A program made the translations under genes and the position numbers. A stretch of 7,588 bases of DNA from Verrucomicrobia bacterium GWC2_42_7 (GTDB lineage: Bacteria; Verrucomicrobiota; Verrucomicrobiia; Opitutales; GWC2-42-7-A): the NCBI GenBank assembly GCA_001831055.1, contig MIDO01000103.1, positions 18,038 through 25,625 of the forward strand. The letters run 5' to 3'. The first letter of the stretch is position 1, and each line of letters begins with the position of its first letter. The notes beneath the pieces are model-generated. The model was not told the DNA's origin. It saw nothing but the letters and a program-made list of their open reading frames with translations, and did not search any database. Of the stretch, positions 1 to 5,544 are shown piece after piece.

Positions 1-9
1 TCCTCCTTT
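1..9 (-). promoter_or_regulatory. Shine-Dalgarno-like sequence for a gene starting left of the window
   Basis: On the minus strand these bases read AAAGGAGGA, a near-perfect Shine-Dalgarno sequence. Its distance to the edge means any start codon lies just outside the window. Since nuoK is the last gene before it on this strand, nuoL is the natural candidate. That is inference only, as no coding sequence of such a gene is visible here. Confidence 0.4.
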
Positions 10-236
10 GCTCTAAAAAAAGAGGCCCCTAGAGGCGTTTGATTTTTTCAAAATTTTTGCTTTCGCGCAAGAACTTCTTTTTCAGAATGGGCTTAGGAAA
101 ACAGTTTTATCGTGAGATGTATTGACAGTCGAGACGCTTTTGCGGCTCTTCGAAAAGTTCAATATTCTAATAATATTTGACGATAAAAACCTATAAGATT
201 TTGATCGCCAAATGATTGGTTTTTCTTGAGGGAGGT

Positions 237-280
237 CCGGAACTCCTTTCTTTTTCACCTCAAAAAGAAAGGGGTTCCGG
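237..280 (-). terminator. Long hairpin downstream of nuoK, copy 1 of a repeated module
   Basis: The left arm CCGGAACTCCTTTCTTTTT (237-255) pairs with the right arm at 262-280 over 19 base pairs with one G-T wobble and a 6-base loop. It lies 41 bases past the nuoK stop, where a terminator is expected. No T-run follows the stem on the minus strand, so it is not a textbook intrinsic terminator. It could instead be a 3'-end stabiliser or a dispersed palindromic repeat. A close copy, including about 17 bases of flank, lies after fabF at 5686-5722. Confidence 0.65.
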
Positions 281-321
281 CATTTTCAATAGAAATTTAA
301 TTTACTAGATAATTGATTCAA

Positions 322-618
322 TCAATCTGATAAGTCATCCGCGGAGATAGAACCCGAGTGTTGGTAGAAGCACACCAAAAGAACAAGACCAGCTGCAACC
401 TGAGCGGAACCAGCAATGATCACAAAAAAGGCCAATACCATACCGTCCATCAAATGAAAATACCGGGAGAAAGCCACTAAAGCCAGATTCACCCCGGCAA
501 ACATCATCTCGATGCCCATCAAAACCACGATTAGATTCTTCCTCAATAGTACTCCAAAAAACCCTATCGAAAAAAGGATACTGCTAACTAATAAAAATTC
601 CCCGAGCGTTATGTTCAT
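322..618 (-). CDS. nuoK: NADH-quinone oxidoreductase subunit K (complex I)
   Basis: NuoK is a small subunit of the proton-translocating membrane arm of complex I, homologous to mitochondrial ND4L. The 98 residues match the family length of about 100 and show three hydrophobic segments (about 5-25, 29-50 and 60-84). The motif RKNLIVVLMGIEMMFAGVNL (26-45) is typical and contains Glu37, which corresponds to E. coli Glu36. The second channel glutamate of the family (E. coli Glu72) aligns with Gln73, encoded by CAG at 402-400, which is unusual. The ATG at 618 lies 18 bases after the nuoJ stop with no clear Shine-Dalgarno, suggesting translation coupled to nuoJ. It is the last gene of the nuoHIJK block and is followed by a hairpin. 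Confidence 0.96.
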   Translation of the reverse strand: MNITLGEFLLVSSILFSIGFFGVLLRKNLIVVLMGIEMMFAGVNLALVAFSRYFHLMDGMVLAFFVIIAGSAQVAAGLVLLVCFYQHSGSISADDLSD

Positions 619-636
619 AAGAAAATTAAAGGATGG

Positions 637-1173
637 CTATAAGTTTTTCTGGAAGAATAGGTTGCGTCGCTCGTGCGGGACTATGTCGCAGAGCGTTATA
701 CATCCCACGACCGTTCCTAAAATTAACAATCCTGAAATTTGAAACAACAACATGTATTTAGAAAATATGAGCGAACTGAATCCAGTCGCTTCTACGAGAA
801 ATCCATCGTGCATATATGAATCATCAAGCCTTATCGAAGTGGCACGCCATATAATAAGGTAAATGCTCCCGATCACCAATGCTCCAAGCGCCACGAACGA
901 GGAAATCACTGTTATCTTTTTAAAACGTGGAATTAATTGTGTTGGTTTAAGAAACATAATTACAAACACAAATAAGACAACGATACCCCCTGCGTAAATC
1001 AACGCTTGCAGCAACGCCAATAAATAAGCATTCAATAAGACAAAAAGTCCAGAAAGGCTTAAGAATGAGACGATCAATGAAACAGCTGCATTCATTGGGT
1101 TCCTGCTTACAACTCCCAAAAAAGCATACCCTAATATAAAACTGGCTAATATATAAAAAATAAGGTCTTTCAT
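637..1173 (-). CDS. nuoJ: NADH-quinone oxidoreductase subunit J (complex I)
   Basis: NuoJ is the ND6 homologue in the complex I membrane arm, next to NuoH, NuoK and NuoA. At 178 residues it is within the family range. Five hydrophobic segments are visible (about 3-21, 29-47, 51-75, 88-108 and 141-162). The signature is LIYAGGIVVLFVFVIMF at 58-74, the third helix, whose pi-bulge takes part in coupling in known structures. In the last helix FQISG (144-148) stands where I recall FE(L/V)AS in many homologues, so Gln145 may be another acid-to-amide change. The ATG at 1173 overlaps the nuoI stop by one base (TAATG), implying translational coupling. The TAG stop is at 639-637. Confidence 0.95.
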   Translation of the reverse strand: MKDLIFYILASFILGYAFLGVVSRNPMNAAVSLIVSFLSLSGLFVLLNAYLLALLQALIYAGGIVVLFVFVIMFLKPTQLIPRFKKITVISSFVALGALVIGSIYLIIWRATSIRLDDSYMHDGFLVEATGFSSLIFSKYMLLFQISGLLILGTVVGCITLCDIVPHERRNLFFQKNL

Positions 1174-1679
1174 TATTTATTTTTCCACTTGTTATACTTG
1201 TCGGGAAGCGTTCCTCCCATTGCATATAATTTATCTTTGTTGAATATCAGCTCCTTGCGTGAGTAAGAAGTCAGTGAATACCTTTTTTGTAACACAATCG
1301 CTTGTTCCGGACAAGCGCTTTCACATACGCCACAATAGATGCATCTCAACATGTTTATTTCAAATTCCTTCGGGGCCTTTTCTACTTTCTGAAAAGGGCT
1401 ATCCGTTGAGATAGGTCCTGGTACGACTCGAATTGCCTTCGATGGGCAACTAAACTCACATAATTGGCAAGCTACACATTTTTCCCTTCCCTCAGAATCC
1501 TTAATCAACGTCGGCACTCCGCGGTACCCATCGGGTATGACAGGGCGCTCCTCTGGGTATTGAATGGTTACTTTTCTCTTAAAAAAATGGACAAAGGTAA
1601 TTGTCAGTCCATGCAAAATCTGTGGCAAGTACCACTTTTCCCAACGACTTAAGGACTTTCGTTCTACAAGCTTTGTCAT
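1173..1679 (-). CDS. nuoI: NADH-quinone oxidoreductase subunit I, 2x[4Fe-4S] ferredoxin-type
   Basis: NuoI carries the two [4Fe-4S] clusters (N6a and N6b) that pass electrons from the peripheral arm of complex I toward the last cluster before quinone. Both binding motifs are intact: Cys68, 71, 74 and 78 in CVACQLCEFSCP, and Cys113, 116, 119 and 123 in CIYCGVCESACP. Residues about 17-40 form the amphipathic segment that anchors the subunit to the membrane. The C-terminal YSRKELIFNKDKL (139-151) is also family-like. The 168 residues fit the usual size. Its start overlaps the nuoH stop by four bases (ATGA) and its stop overlaps the nuoJ start by one base, as expected in one operon. Confidence 0.97.
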   Translation of the reverse strand: MTKLVERKSLSRWEKWYLPQILHGLTITFVHFFKRKVTIQYPEERPVIPDGYRGVPTLIKDSEGREKCVACQLCEFSCPSKAIRVVPGPISTDSPFQKVEKAPKEFEINMLRCIYCGVCESACPEQAIVLQKRYSLTSYSRKELIFNKDKLYAMGGTLPDKYNKWKNK

Positions 1680-2767
1680 AAGGTACGAATTTTGTCGCAG
1701 ACGATATCGAGGATCATGTTCAGGACTAAATTAAAAAGAGCTAAGGGAAGTATCGCCTGCCATCCTAAATTCATCACTTGATCATACCGGAAGCGCGGAA
1801 GCGTCCACCTTACCCACATAAAGAAAAACACCATGAAGCAGGTTTTAGTCAAAAAACAAAACACAGAGAGAATGCTCCCAAACCAGTTCTCTGGCCAAGG
1901 GAAAGGAATTCCTGGCAAAAAATGCCATCCCCCCAAGAACAATAATACAAATAATCCAGAGCCTACGATCATGTGTGCGTATTCTGCAGTAAAAAATAAT
2001 CCCAATTTAAAACTCCCATATTCGGTATACGCTCCACTAACCAAGTCTGTCTCTGACTCCGGCATGTCAAAAGGTAAACGATTTGTTTCGGCAAATAACG
2101 CTATTAAAAAAAGTAGTGCCGTCAAAGGTTGAAGAAAGATGTTCCACCAAAAGTGCTGCCCTTGAACCGCCTCATAAATAGAGAAACTTAATGACGAATC
2201 ACCCCTAAGACATAAAAATATCGATAGTACGGATAACATCATCACAATCTCGTACGAAATTAATTGCGCTCCAGCTCGAATCCCTCCTAACAACGAATAT
2301 TTACTGTTCGAAGCCCATCCCCCTAATAGTGTCCCGTAGACACTCAACGCACTTACTAATAAGAAAATCAGCATCCCCATGTCTAAATTAGTTAGGGCAA
2401 TGGGGCTTACATCACCATCAGACCAATACTCTCCATAGGGCAACAACGCAACCATCGTGAGTGGCATCGTTAACGCAAGAATCGGAGCCAATACATAATA
2501 AAACTTATTTACGTAATCCGGAATGGGGTCTTCCTTAAATAAAAATTTTAACCCATCCGCAAGTGGTTGAAAAAAACCTATCTTGCGTAAAAAAGGTCCT
2601 AAAAAAGGAATCCAAATGACCCATGGCAAAACTGTCCGACTCGGGCCAATACGCCCTTGAATCCAAGCAGAGATCTTCCTCTCGGCCAATACCGCATAGG
2701 CACATAAACCCAGCAGGATGCCAATCACCACCAATGAACACATCACCCTTACGACCAACATCCCCAT
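1676..2767 (-). CDS. nuoH: NADH-quinone oxidoreductase subunit H (complex I)
   Basis: NuoH is the ND1 homologue that joins the membrane and peripheral arms of complex I and forms much of the quinone chamber. The 363 residues are slightly more than usual. About eight membrane segments are apparent. Conserved blocks are AERKISAWIQGRIGP (28-42), QPLADGLKFLFKED (67-80), RAGAQLISYEI (164-174), the loop ETNRLPFDMPESETDLVSGA (227-246) followed by YTEYGS, and WVRWTLPRFRYDQ (318-330). The start is taken as the ATG at 2767; a second ATG two codons on (2761) cannot be excluded, and both have only weak GTGGG-type ribosome-site sequence upstream. It is the first gene of the block: nuoG, the usual upstream neighbour, is absent, and the divergent spacer presumably contains its promoter. 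Confidence 0.96.
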   Translation of the reverse strand: MGMLVVRVMCSLVVIGILLGLCAYAVLAERKISAWIQGRIGPSRTVLPWVIWIPFLGPFLRKIGFFQPLADGLKFLFKEDPIPDYVNKFYYVLAPILALTMPLTMVALLPYGEYWSDGDVSPIALTNLDMGMLIFLLVSALSVYGTLLGGWASNSKYSLLGGIRAGAQLISYEIVMMLSVLSIFLCLRGDSSLSFSIYEAVQGQHFWWNIFLQPLTALLFLIALFAETNRLPFDMPESETDLVSGAYTEYGSFKLGLFFTAEYAHMIVGSGLFVLLFLGGWHFLPGIPFPWPENWFGSILSVFCFLTKTCFMVFFFMWVRWTLPRFRYDQVMNLGWQAILPLALFNLVLNMILDIVCDKIRTL

Positions 2768-2810
2768 TCTTACCCACTTATATCACCCTCAGACCTTCTT
2801 TGTCCAGAAG

Positions 2811-2930
2811 AAAGATGTTATTTTAAGTTTTGAGTGTGTTGGATATCGGATTCACATTCGGTCACGTACGTATGTACGCTCCCTCATGTTCACCTCATCC
2901 CCCTTCTCAAAACATTAAACTAACATCTTT
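2811..2930. repeat. Imperfect inverted repeat of about 25 bp around a 71-bp centre
   Basis: AAAGATGTTATTTTAAG at 2811-2827, continuing GTTTTGAG by overlap to 2834, matches the reverse complement of 2906-2930 (AAAGATGTTAGTTTAATG, then TTTTGAG) with one substitution and one inserted base. Weaker similarity extends outward (CCAGAAG at 2804-2810 against CCATAG on the other strand near 2931-2936). It lies between the divergent nuoH and ankyrin genes. It could be a long stem in the nuoH leader RNA, a regulator-binding region, or the terminal repeats of a very small non-autonomous element. I see no clear target-site duplication. Confidence 0.6.
2852..2887 (-). CDS. Possible 11-residue leader peptide upstream of nuoH
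   Basis: On the minus strand GAGGTGAAC is followed by ATG and the short frame MRERTYVRDRM, then TGA. The ribosome-site spacing is good, better than that of nuoH itself. The frame lies entirely in the loop of the inverted repeat at 2811-2930, about 85 bases before nuoH. Three of the 11 residues are Arg. A frame this short can arise by chance, so a regulatory upstream frame is only a suggestion. Confidence 0.2.
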   Translation of the reverse strand: MRERTYVRDRM

Positions 2931-2956
2931 CTATGGGGTTATGGAAACCTGAGCAA
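2928..2956 (-). promoter_or_regulatory. nuoH: Weak sigma70-type promoter candidate for nuoH
   Basis: Minus-strand TTGCTC (2956-2951) and TAGAAA (2933-2928) are separated by 17 bases. Each matches its consensus only partly. Use of this site would give a leader of about 150 bases containing the whole inverted repeat. Candidates of this quality are common by chance in AT-rich DNA. Confidence 0.2.
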
Positions 2957-3047
2957 AAGAGAATCCTCTCTTGTGCCTATGCTATAGTTATTGCAAAATA
3001 AAACGACACTGTTTAAGCTCCTTTCCCGGTAAACTGACCTCAAAAAC

Positions 3048-3617
3048 ATGCACGGTGATATAAAATATTTTTTCCCGGACAAGGATGTTCTGCAAGTTGT
3101 ATTGAATTTGAGCCAACATTCAGAAACCTTGCGGGAAGACGTCTTAAAAGCAGCCAATTATGCTGGGAAAAATGGCATGACTCCTCTTATTTGGATGGTA
3201 ATGAGACATAACCTTATGGCAGGCGAGAAGTTGTTGCAAGCGGGAGCTAACCCCAATCAGATCACGGACGATGGAGAAACAGCCCTTTGCTTGGCTATTC
3301 TTAGTAAACAAATTGATTTTGTAAAAATGCTACTTTCCTTTGGAGCAGATAAAAACCGTCCCGGATATGACGGTAATACGCCCCTTATCACTGCTGTGGA
3401 AACTCAGGATATCGATATCATACATTTGCTCATTGAAAAAGGCGCAGACCTCAATGCTCCATCGACCGAAGGATCTACAGCTCTAATGAATGCCATTGAC
3501 CTTGGAAATCCCGTTATCGCTAAAATCCTCTGTGACGCAGGCGCAGACTTAAGTGTCCAACACCCGTCCGGAGTCACCGCCATTGATATGGCAAAACAGA
3601 AAAATGGAGACCTCTAA
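3048..3617 (+). CDS. Small ankyrin-repeat protein
   Basis: This 189-residue protein consists almost entirely of ankyrin repeats, which usually bind other proteins. After a non-repeat N-terminus (1-42), four repeats of 33-34 residues start at Gly43, Gly76, Gly109 and Gly142, each with the G-x-T-(A/P)-L opening and a GA(D/N) turn, as in GNTPLITAVE and EKGADLNAP. A fifth starts at Gly175 (GVTAIDMAKQ) but stops after 15 residues. There is no signal peptide or membrane segment. The ATG at 3048 is the first possible start, since an in-frame TAA lies at 3030-3032, but no clear Shine-Dalgarno precedes it. It diverges from nuoH and is followed five bases later by a hairpin, so it is probably monocistronic. 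Ankyrin proteins of intracellular bacteria are often host-directed, but nothing here shows secretion or a target. Confidence 0.9.
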   Translation: MHGDIKYFFPDKDVLQVVLNLSQHSETLREDVLKAANYAGKNGMTPLIWMVMRHNLMAGEKLLQAGANPNQITDDGETALCLAILSKQIDFVKMLLSFGADKNRPGYDGNTPLITAVETQDIDIIHLLIEKGADLNAPSTEGSTALMNAIDLGNPVIAKILCDAGADLSVQHPSGVTAIDMAKQKNGDL

Positions 3618-3621
3618 AAAT

Positions 3622-3665
3622 TGCGGGGAAACGTGCTTTTGGTCCCCCAAAAGCGTCTCCCCGCA
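3622..3665 (+). terminator. Hairpin terminating the ankyrin gene
   Basis: TGCGGGGA (3622-3629) pairs with TCCCCGCA (3658-3665), and inside it GCTTTTGG (3635-3642) pairs with CCAAAAGC (3647-3654) around the loop TCCC, with a small internal irregularity. It begins five bases after the ankyrin stop. There is no T-run after the stem, so termination is inferred from position and stability. Its core GCTTTTGG/CCAAAAGC recurs in the hairpin at 3952-3995. Confidence 0.55.
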
Positions 3666-3686
3666 CCCCTTCCGAAAAGGAGGCAA

Positions 3687-3729
3687 TCTGCGCTCTAATA
3701 AGTTCTTTAAGAACTTATTAGAGCGCAGA
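3687..3729. repeat. Perfect 20-bp inverted repeat with a 3-base centre
   Basis: TCTGCGCTCTAATAAGTTCT (3687-3706) is exactly reverse-complemented at 3710-3729, with TTA between. Twenty uninterrupted base pairs are more than a terminator needs. It lies just after the hairpin at 3622-3665. It could be a second, bidirectional terminator, a protein-binding palindrome or a member of a dispersed repeat family. Confidence 0.75.
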
Positions 3730-3811
3730 CATGGCTCAACAAATATATCCTAAATATATTTTCATTTTATCGAAAATAGTTTTTTTGAGGTGTCTAACTT
3801 AGCCATCTTTA

Positions 3812-3830
3812 AGACCCTATTTTGGGGTCT
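3812..3830. repeat. Short inverted repeat
   Basis: AGACCC (3812-3817) pairs with GGGTCT (3825-3830), extended by one T-G wobble, around an AT-rich loop. It is a minor stem in the ankyrin/serS spacer with no assigned role. Confidence 0.4.
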
Positions 3831-3951
3831 CCAAAAATCCTATTTCTGAAAAACAAGTGCGTTTTGAAATGAAAATGGATGACTAAATTTATTTTCTCGT
3901 AACTAATTTATTAAAAATCACTTACGAACATTACATTCTTTTCGGAAAGGG

Positions 3952-3995
3952 TTTGGGAAAACCGCTTTTGGATGACCAAAAGCAGTTTTCCCAAA
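3952..3995. repeat. 20-bp hairpin upstream of serS
   Basis: The left arm at 3952-3971 (TTTGGGAAAACCGCTTTTGG) pairs with 3976-3995 (CCAAAAGCAGTTTTCCCAAA) with a single A-C mismatch and the loop ATGA. It ends 57 bases before the serS start. It shares the GCTTTTGG/CCAAAAGC core and GGGAAA outer sequence with the hairpin at 3622-3665, so the two look like members of one family. It may be a terminator isolating serS, part of the serS leader, or a mobile palindrome. Confidence 0.65.
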
Positions 3996-4052
3996 ACTTA
4001 TTCGTCAAAAAAGCAGTTGAAAAAAAGGGAAGAAGCGGTAGAGTTTGTTTGC

Positions 4053-5318
4053 ATGATAGACCTAAAAATTTTGAGGGAGAATACGGAGGCAGTGCGCCGA
4101 GGTATAGAGAAGAAAAAGTTTCAATGTGATCTAGAGGGATTTCTTGCTTTAGACCAGAAGAGACGTTTACATATTACGCGGACAGAGGAAGCACGGGCGA
4201 AGCAGAAAAGTGCGAACAACGACATGGCTGCGTTGCCAAAGGGATCCCCAGAGTTTTTAAAGAAGGTTGAGGAGATGAAGTCTTTGGCCGCACAAGTGAA
4301 AGAGCTCGAAATTGAGGAGAAGGCAATAGAGGAGAAATGGAAGGCCCTTTATTTGAGTATTCCCAATGTTCCGCATGAATCCGTTCCTGTTGGCAAGACG
4401 GACAAAGATAACCAAGTTGTTCTGACCTGGGGCGATTGTTCCAAGATTTCACCATGCGCCGTACCCCATTATGATATACCTTGGTTTGGAAAGTTGATAG
4501 ATTTCCCCAGAGGGGTGAAAGTTACGGGGGCAGGATTTCCCTTCTATATCGGCGATATGGCTCGGCTGGTAAGGGCTCTTTTAAATTTCTTTTTAGAGGA
4601 AGCGAAAAAGGCAGGATATGAAGAGTTTATGGCTCCTATTGTTGTCAATGCAGCGAGTGCAACGGCCACTGGACAGCTTCCTGATAAAGAAGGCATGATG
4701 TATTATGCGAATGAGGACCAACTTTATCTGATCCCAACAGCTGAGGTACCCGTAACAAACTTTTATCGAGACGAAATTTTTGAAGAAAGTGAATTGCCTG
4801 TCTATCGTTGTGGATATACGCCTTGCTTTAGGCGCGAAGCCGGAAGTTGGGGAAAAGACGTCCGTGGATTGAACCGCTTGCATCAATTCGATAAGGTTGA
4901 ACTCGTAAAGTGGGTCCACCCTGATCACAGTTTTGAGGAATTAGAAAAACTGCGACTCGATGCCGAACGTCTGCTACAGAAGCTTGAATTGCCTTACCGA
5001 GTACTTGCGATTTGCACCGGTGACATCGGATTCCCTCACTCAAAACAATACGACCTAGAAGTTTGGGCTGGAGGACAAAAGCGTTGGTTAGAGGTCTCTA
5101 GTTGCAGCAATTTTACCGATTTCCAAGCACGACGCGCAGGGATTCGCTTCCGTCCTAAAAATGGGAAAGTCGAAACCGTACACACTCTAAACGGATCCGG
5201 TTTGGCCATTCCACGCGTCCTGGCCGCCATCCTCGAGAACAACATTCAATCCGACGGAAAAGTAAAAATCCCTTCCATTCTCAAAAAGTGGATAGACACT
5301 GAATTCATCGGGGCATAA
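4053..5318 (+). CDS. serS: Seryl-tRNA synthetase
   Basis: This cytoplasmic class II enzyme charges tRNA(Ser) with serine using ATP. The N-terminal tRNA-binding arm appears as a charged, coiled-coil-like region (about 30-105). The catalytic core contains TATGQLPDKEG (204-214), the serine-binding TAEVP (229-233), motif 2 as CFRREAGSWGKDVRGLNRLHQF (258-279, shown here split: CFRREAGSWGKD, then VRGLNRLHQF) and motif 3 as TLNGSGLAIPRVLAAILENN (378-397) with Arg388. The 421 residues match the usual length. I chose the ATG at 4053 because MIDLKILREN is the family's normal N-terminus; an upstream ATG at 3972 in the same frame lies inside a hairpin loop and would add 27 atypical residues. A modest GGTAGAG precedes the start. 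The gene appears to be transcribed alone, with a hairpin at 5375-5410 after it. Confidence 0.97.
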   Translation: MIDLKILRENTEAVRRGIEKKKFQCDLEGFLALDQKRRLHITRTEEARAKQKSANNDMAALPKGSPEFLKKVEEMKSLAAQVKELEIEEKAIEEKWKALYLSIPNVPHESVPVGKTDKDNQVVLTWGDCSKISPCAVPHYDIPWFGKLIDFPRGVKVTGAGFPFYIGDMARLVRALLNFFLEEAKKAGYEEFMAPIVVNAASATATGQLPDKEGMMYYANEDQLYLIPTAEVPVTNFYRDEIFEESELPVYRCGYTPCFRREAGSWGKDVRGLNRLHQFDKVELVKWVHPDHSFEELEKLRLDAERLLQKLELPYRVLAICTGDIGFPHSKQYDLEVWAGGQKRWLEVSSCSNFTDFQARRAGIRFRPKNGKVETVHTLNGSGLAIPRVLAAILENNIQSDGKVKIPSILKKWIDTEFIGA

Positions 5319-5374
5319 GTATAGCAGCATGCTGCAAAAGAAAGGTTTTCGCGCTTTCCAAAGAAAAGCGATTA

Positions 5375-5410
5375 TCGCCGAAGGAAAATCTAGCGATTTT
5401 TCTTCGGCGA
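5375..5410 (+). terminator. serS: Hairpin downstream of serS
   Basis: TCGCCGAAGGAAAATC (5375-5390) pairs with GATTTTTCTTCGGCGA (5395-5410) over 16 base pairs with one G-T wobble and the loop TAGC. It lies 56 bases after the serS stop and is followed by a T-rich but interrupted tract (GGGAATTTGTTTTG). A terminator role is likely; it may also act on read-through from the convergent side. Confidence 0.65.
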
Positions 5411-5444
5411 GGGAATTTGTTTTGTAAGAACGCTAATGTCTTAT

Positions 5445-5544
5445 GCTATACCAAGGCAAGGGGATAGCAGCTAATCGTTCACTAATTTCACATTTCCGCT
5501 TGGGTTAAGCCCCTTAATGCCTACTTCGTGTCCGCTATCCCCTT
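5445..5544. repeat. Element with competing stems GGGGATAGC / GCTATCCCC
   Basis: AAGGGGATAGC (5458-5468) is exactly complementary to GCTATCCCCTT (5534-5544), closing a loop of 65 bases. The same left arm can instead pair with GCTATACC at 5445-5452 through 7 of 8 positions, giving a small local hairpin. The two structures exclude each other. On the minus strand an open frame without a start codon crosses the loop (5575-5471), ending in GLNPSGNVKLVND and a TAG stop. It could be a small RNA, a dispersed repeat or a gene remnant, and it matches no RNA family I recognise. Confidence 0.45.

Larger units (their letters stand above)
1..321. other. Non-coding spacer downstream of nuoK
   Basis: No convincing reading frame is seen on either strand. 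The spacer holds the hairpin at 237-280 near nuoK and an AT-rich stretch around 155-180. It ends in the Shine-Dalgarno-like sequence at 1-9. A TTGACA occurs at 122-127 on the plus strand, but no good -10 lies at the right distance. The length of the gap argues that nuoK ends its transcription unit or that a new unit starts to its left. Confidence 0.6.
3618..4052. other. serS: Hairpin-rich spacer between the ankyrin gene and serS
   Basis: No credible gene lies in these 435 bases. The content is a series of inverted repeats: 3622-3665, 3687-3729, a 7-bp stem TATTTTC/GAAAATA at 3757-3778, AGACCC/GGGTCT at 3812-3830, and 3952-3995. Between about 3840 and 3945 the DNA is AT-rich and shows no structure I can support. 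The serS promoter should lie here, but I found no convincing -35/-10 pair. Confidence 0.65.

Noticed and set aside
1..9. Possible 16S rRNA 3' end (CCTCCTTT) on the plus strand
   Set aside because: It is too short to judge at the window edge, and the minus-strand reading as a Shine-Dalgarno fits the gene context better.
122..127. TTGACA as a plus-strand promoter -35
   Set aside because: No acceptable -10 lies 16-18 bases downstream, and no plus-strand gene follows.
2939..3157. 72-residue minus-strand frame over the ankyrin gene start
   Set aside because: It is antisense to a clear ankyrin-coding region and has no family features.
3553..3753. 66-residue plus-strand frame across the ankyrin 3' end and hairpins
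   Set aside because: It is out of frame with the ankyrin gene, and much of it translates palindromic DNA.
3972..4052. In-frame 27-residue extension of serS from an upstream ATG
   Set aside because: The ATG lies in the loop of a 20-bp hairpin, the added residues are unlike SerS, and MIDLKILREN at 4053 is the normal family start.
5460..5542. tRNA, tmRNA or 4.5S RNA
   Set aside because: The outer stem is too long for a tRNA, there is no TTCGA-type T-loop or CCA, and the GGAAG-type core of 4.5S RNA is absent on both strands.
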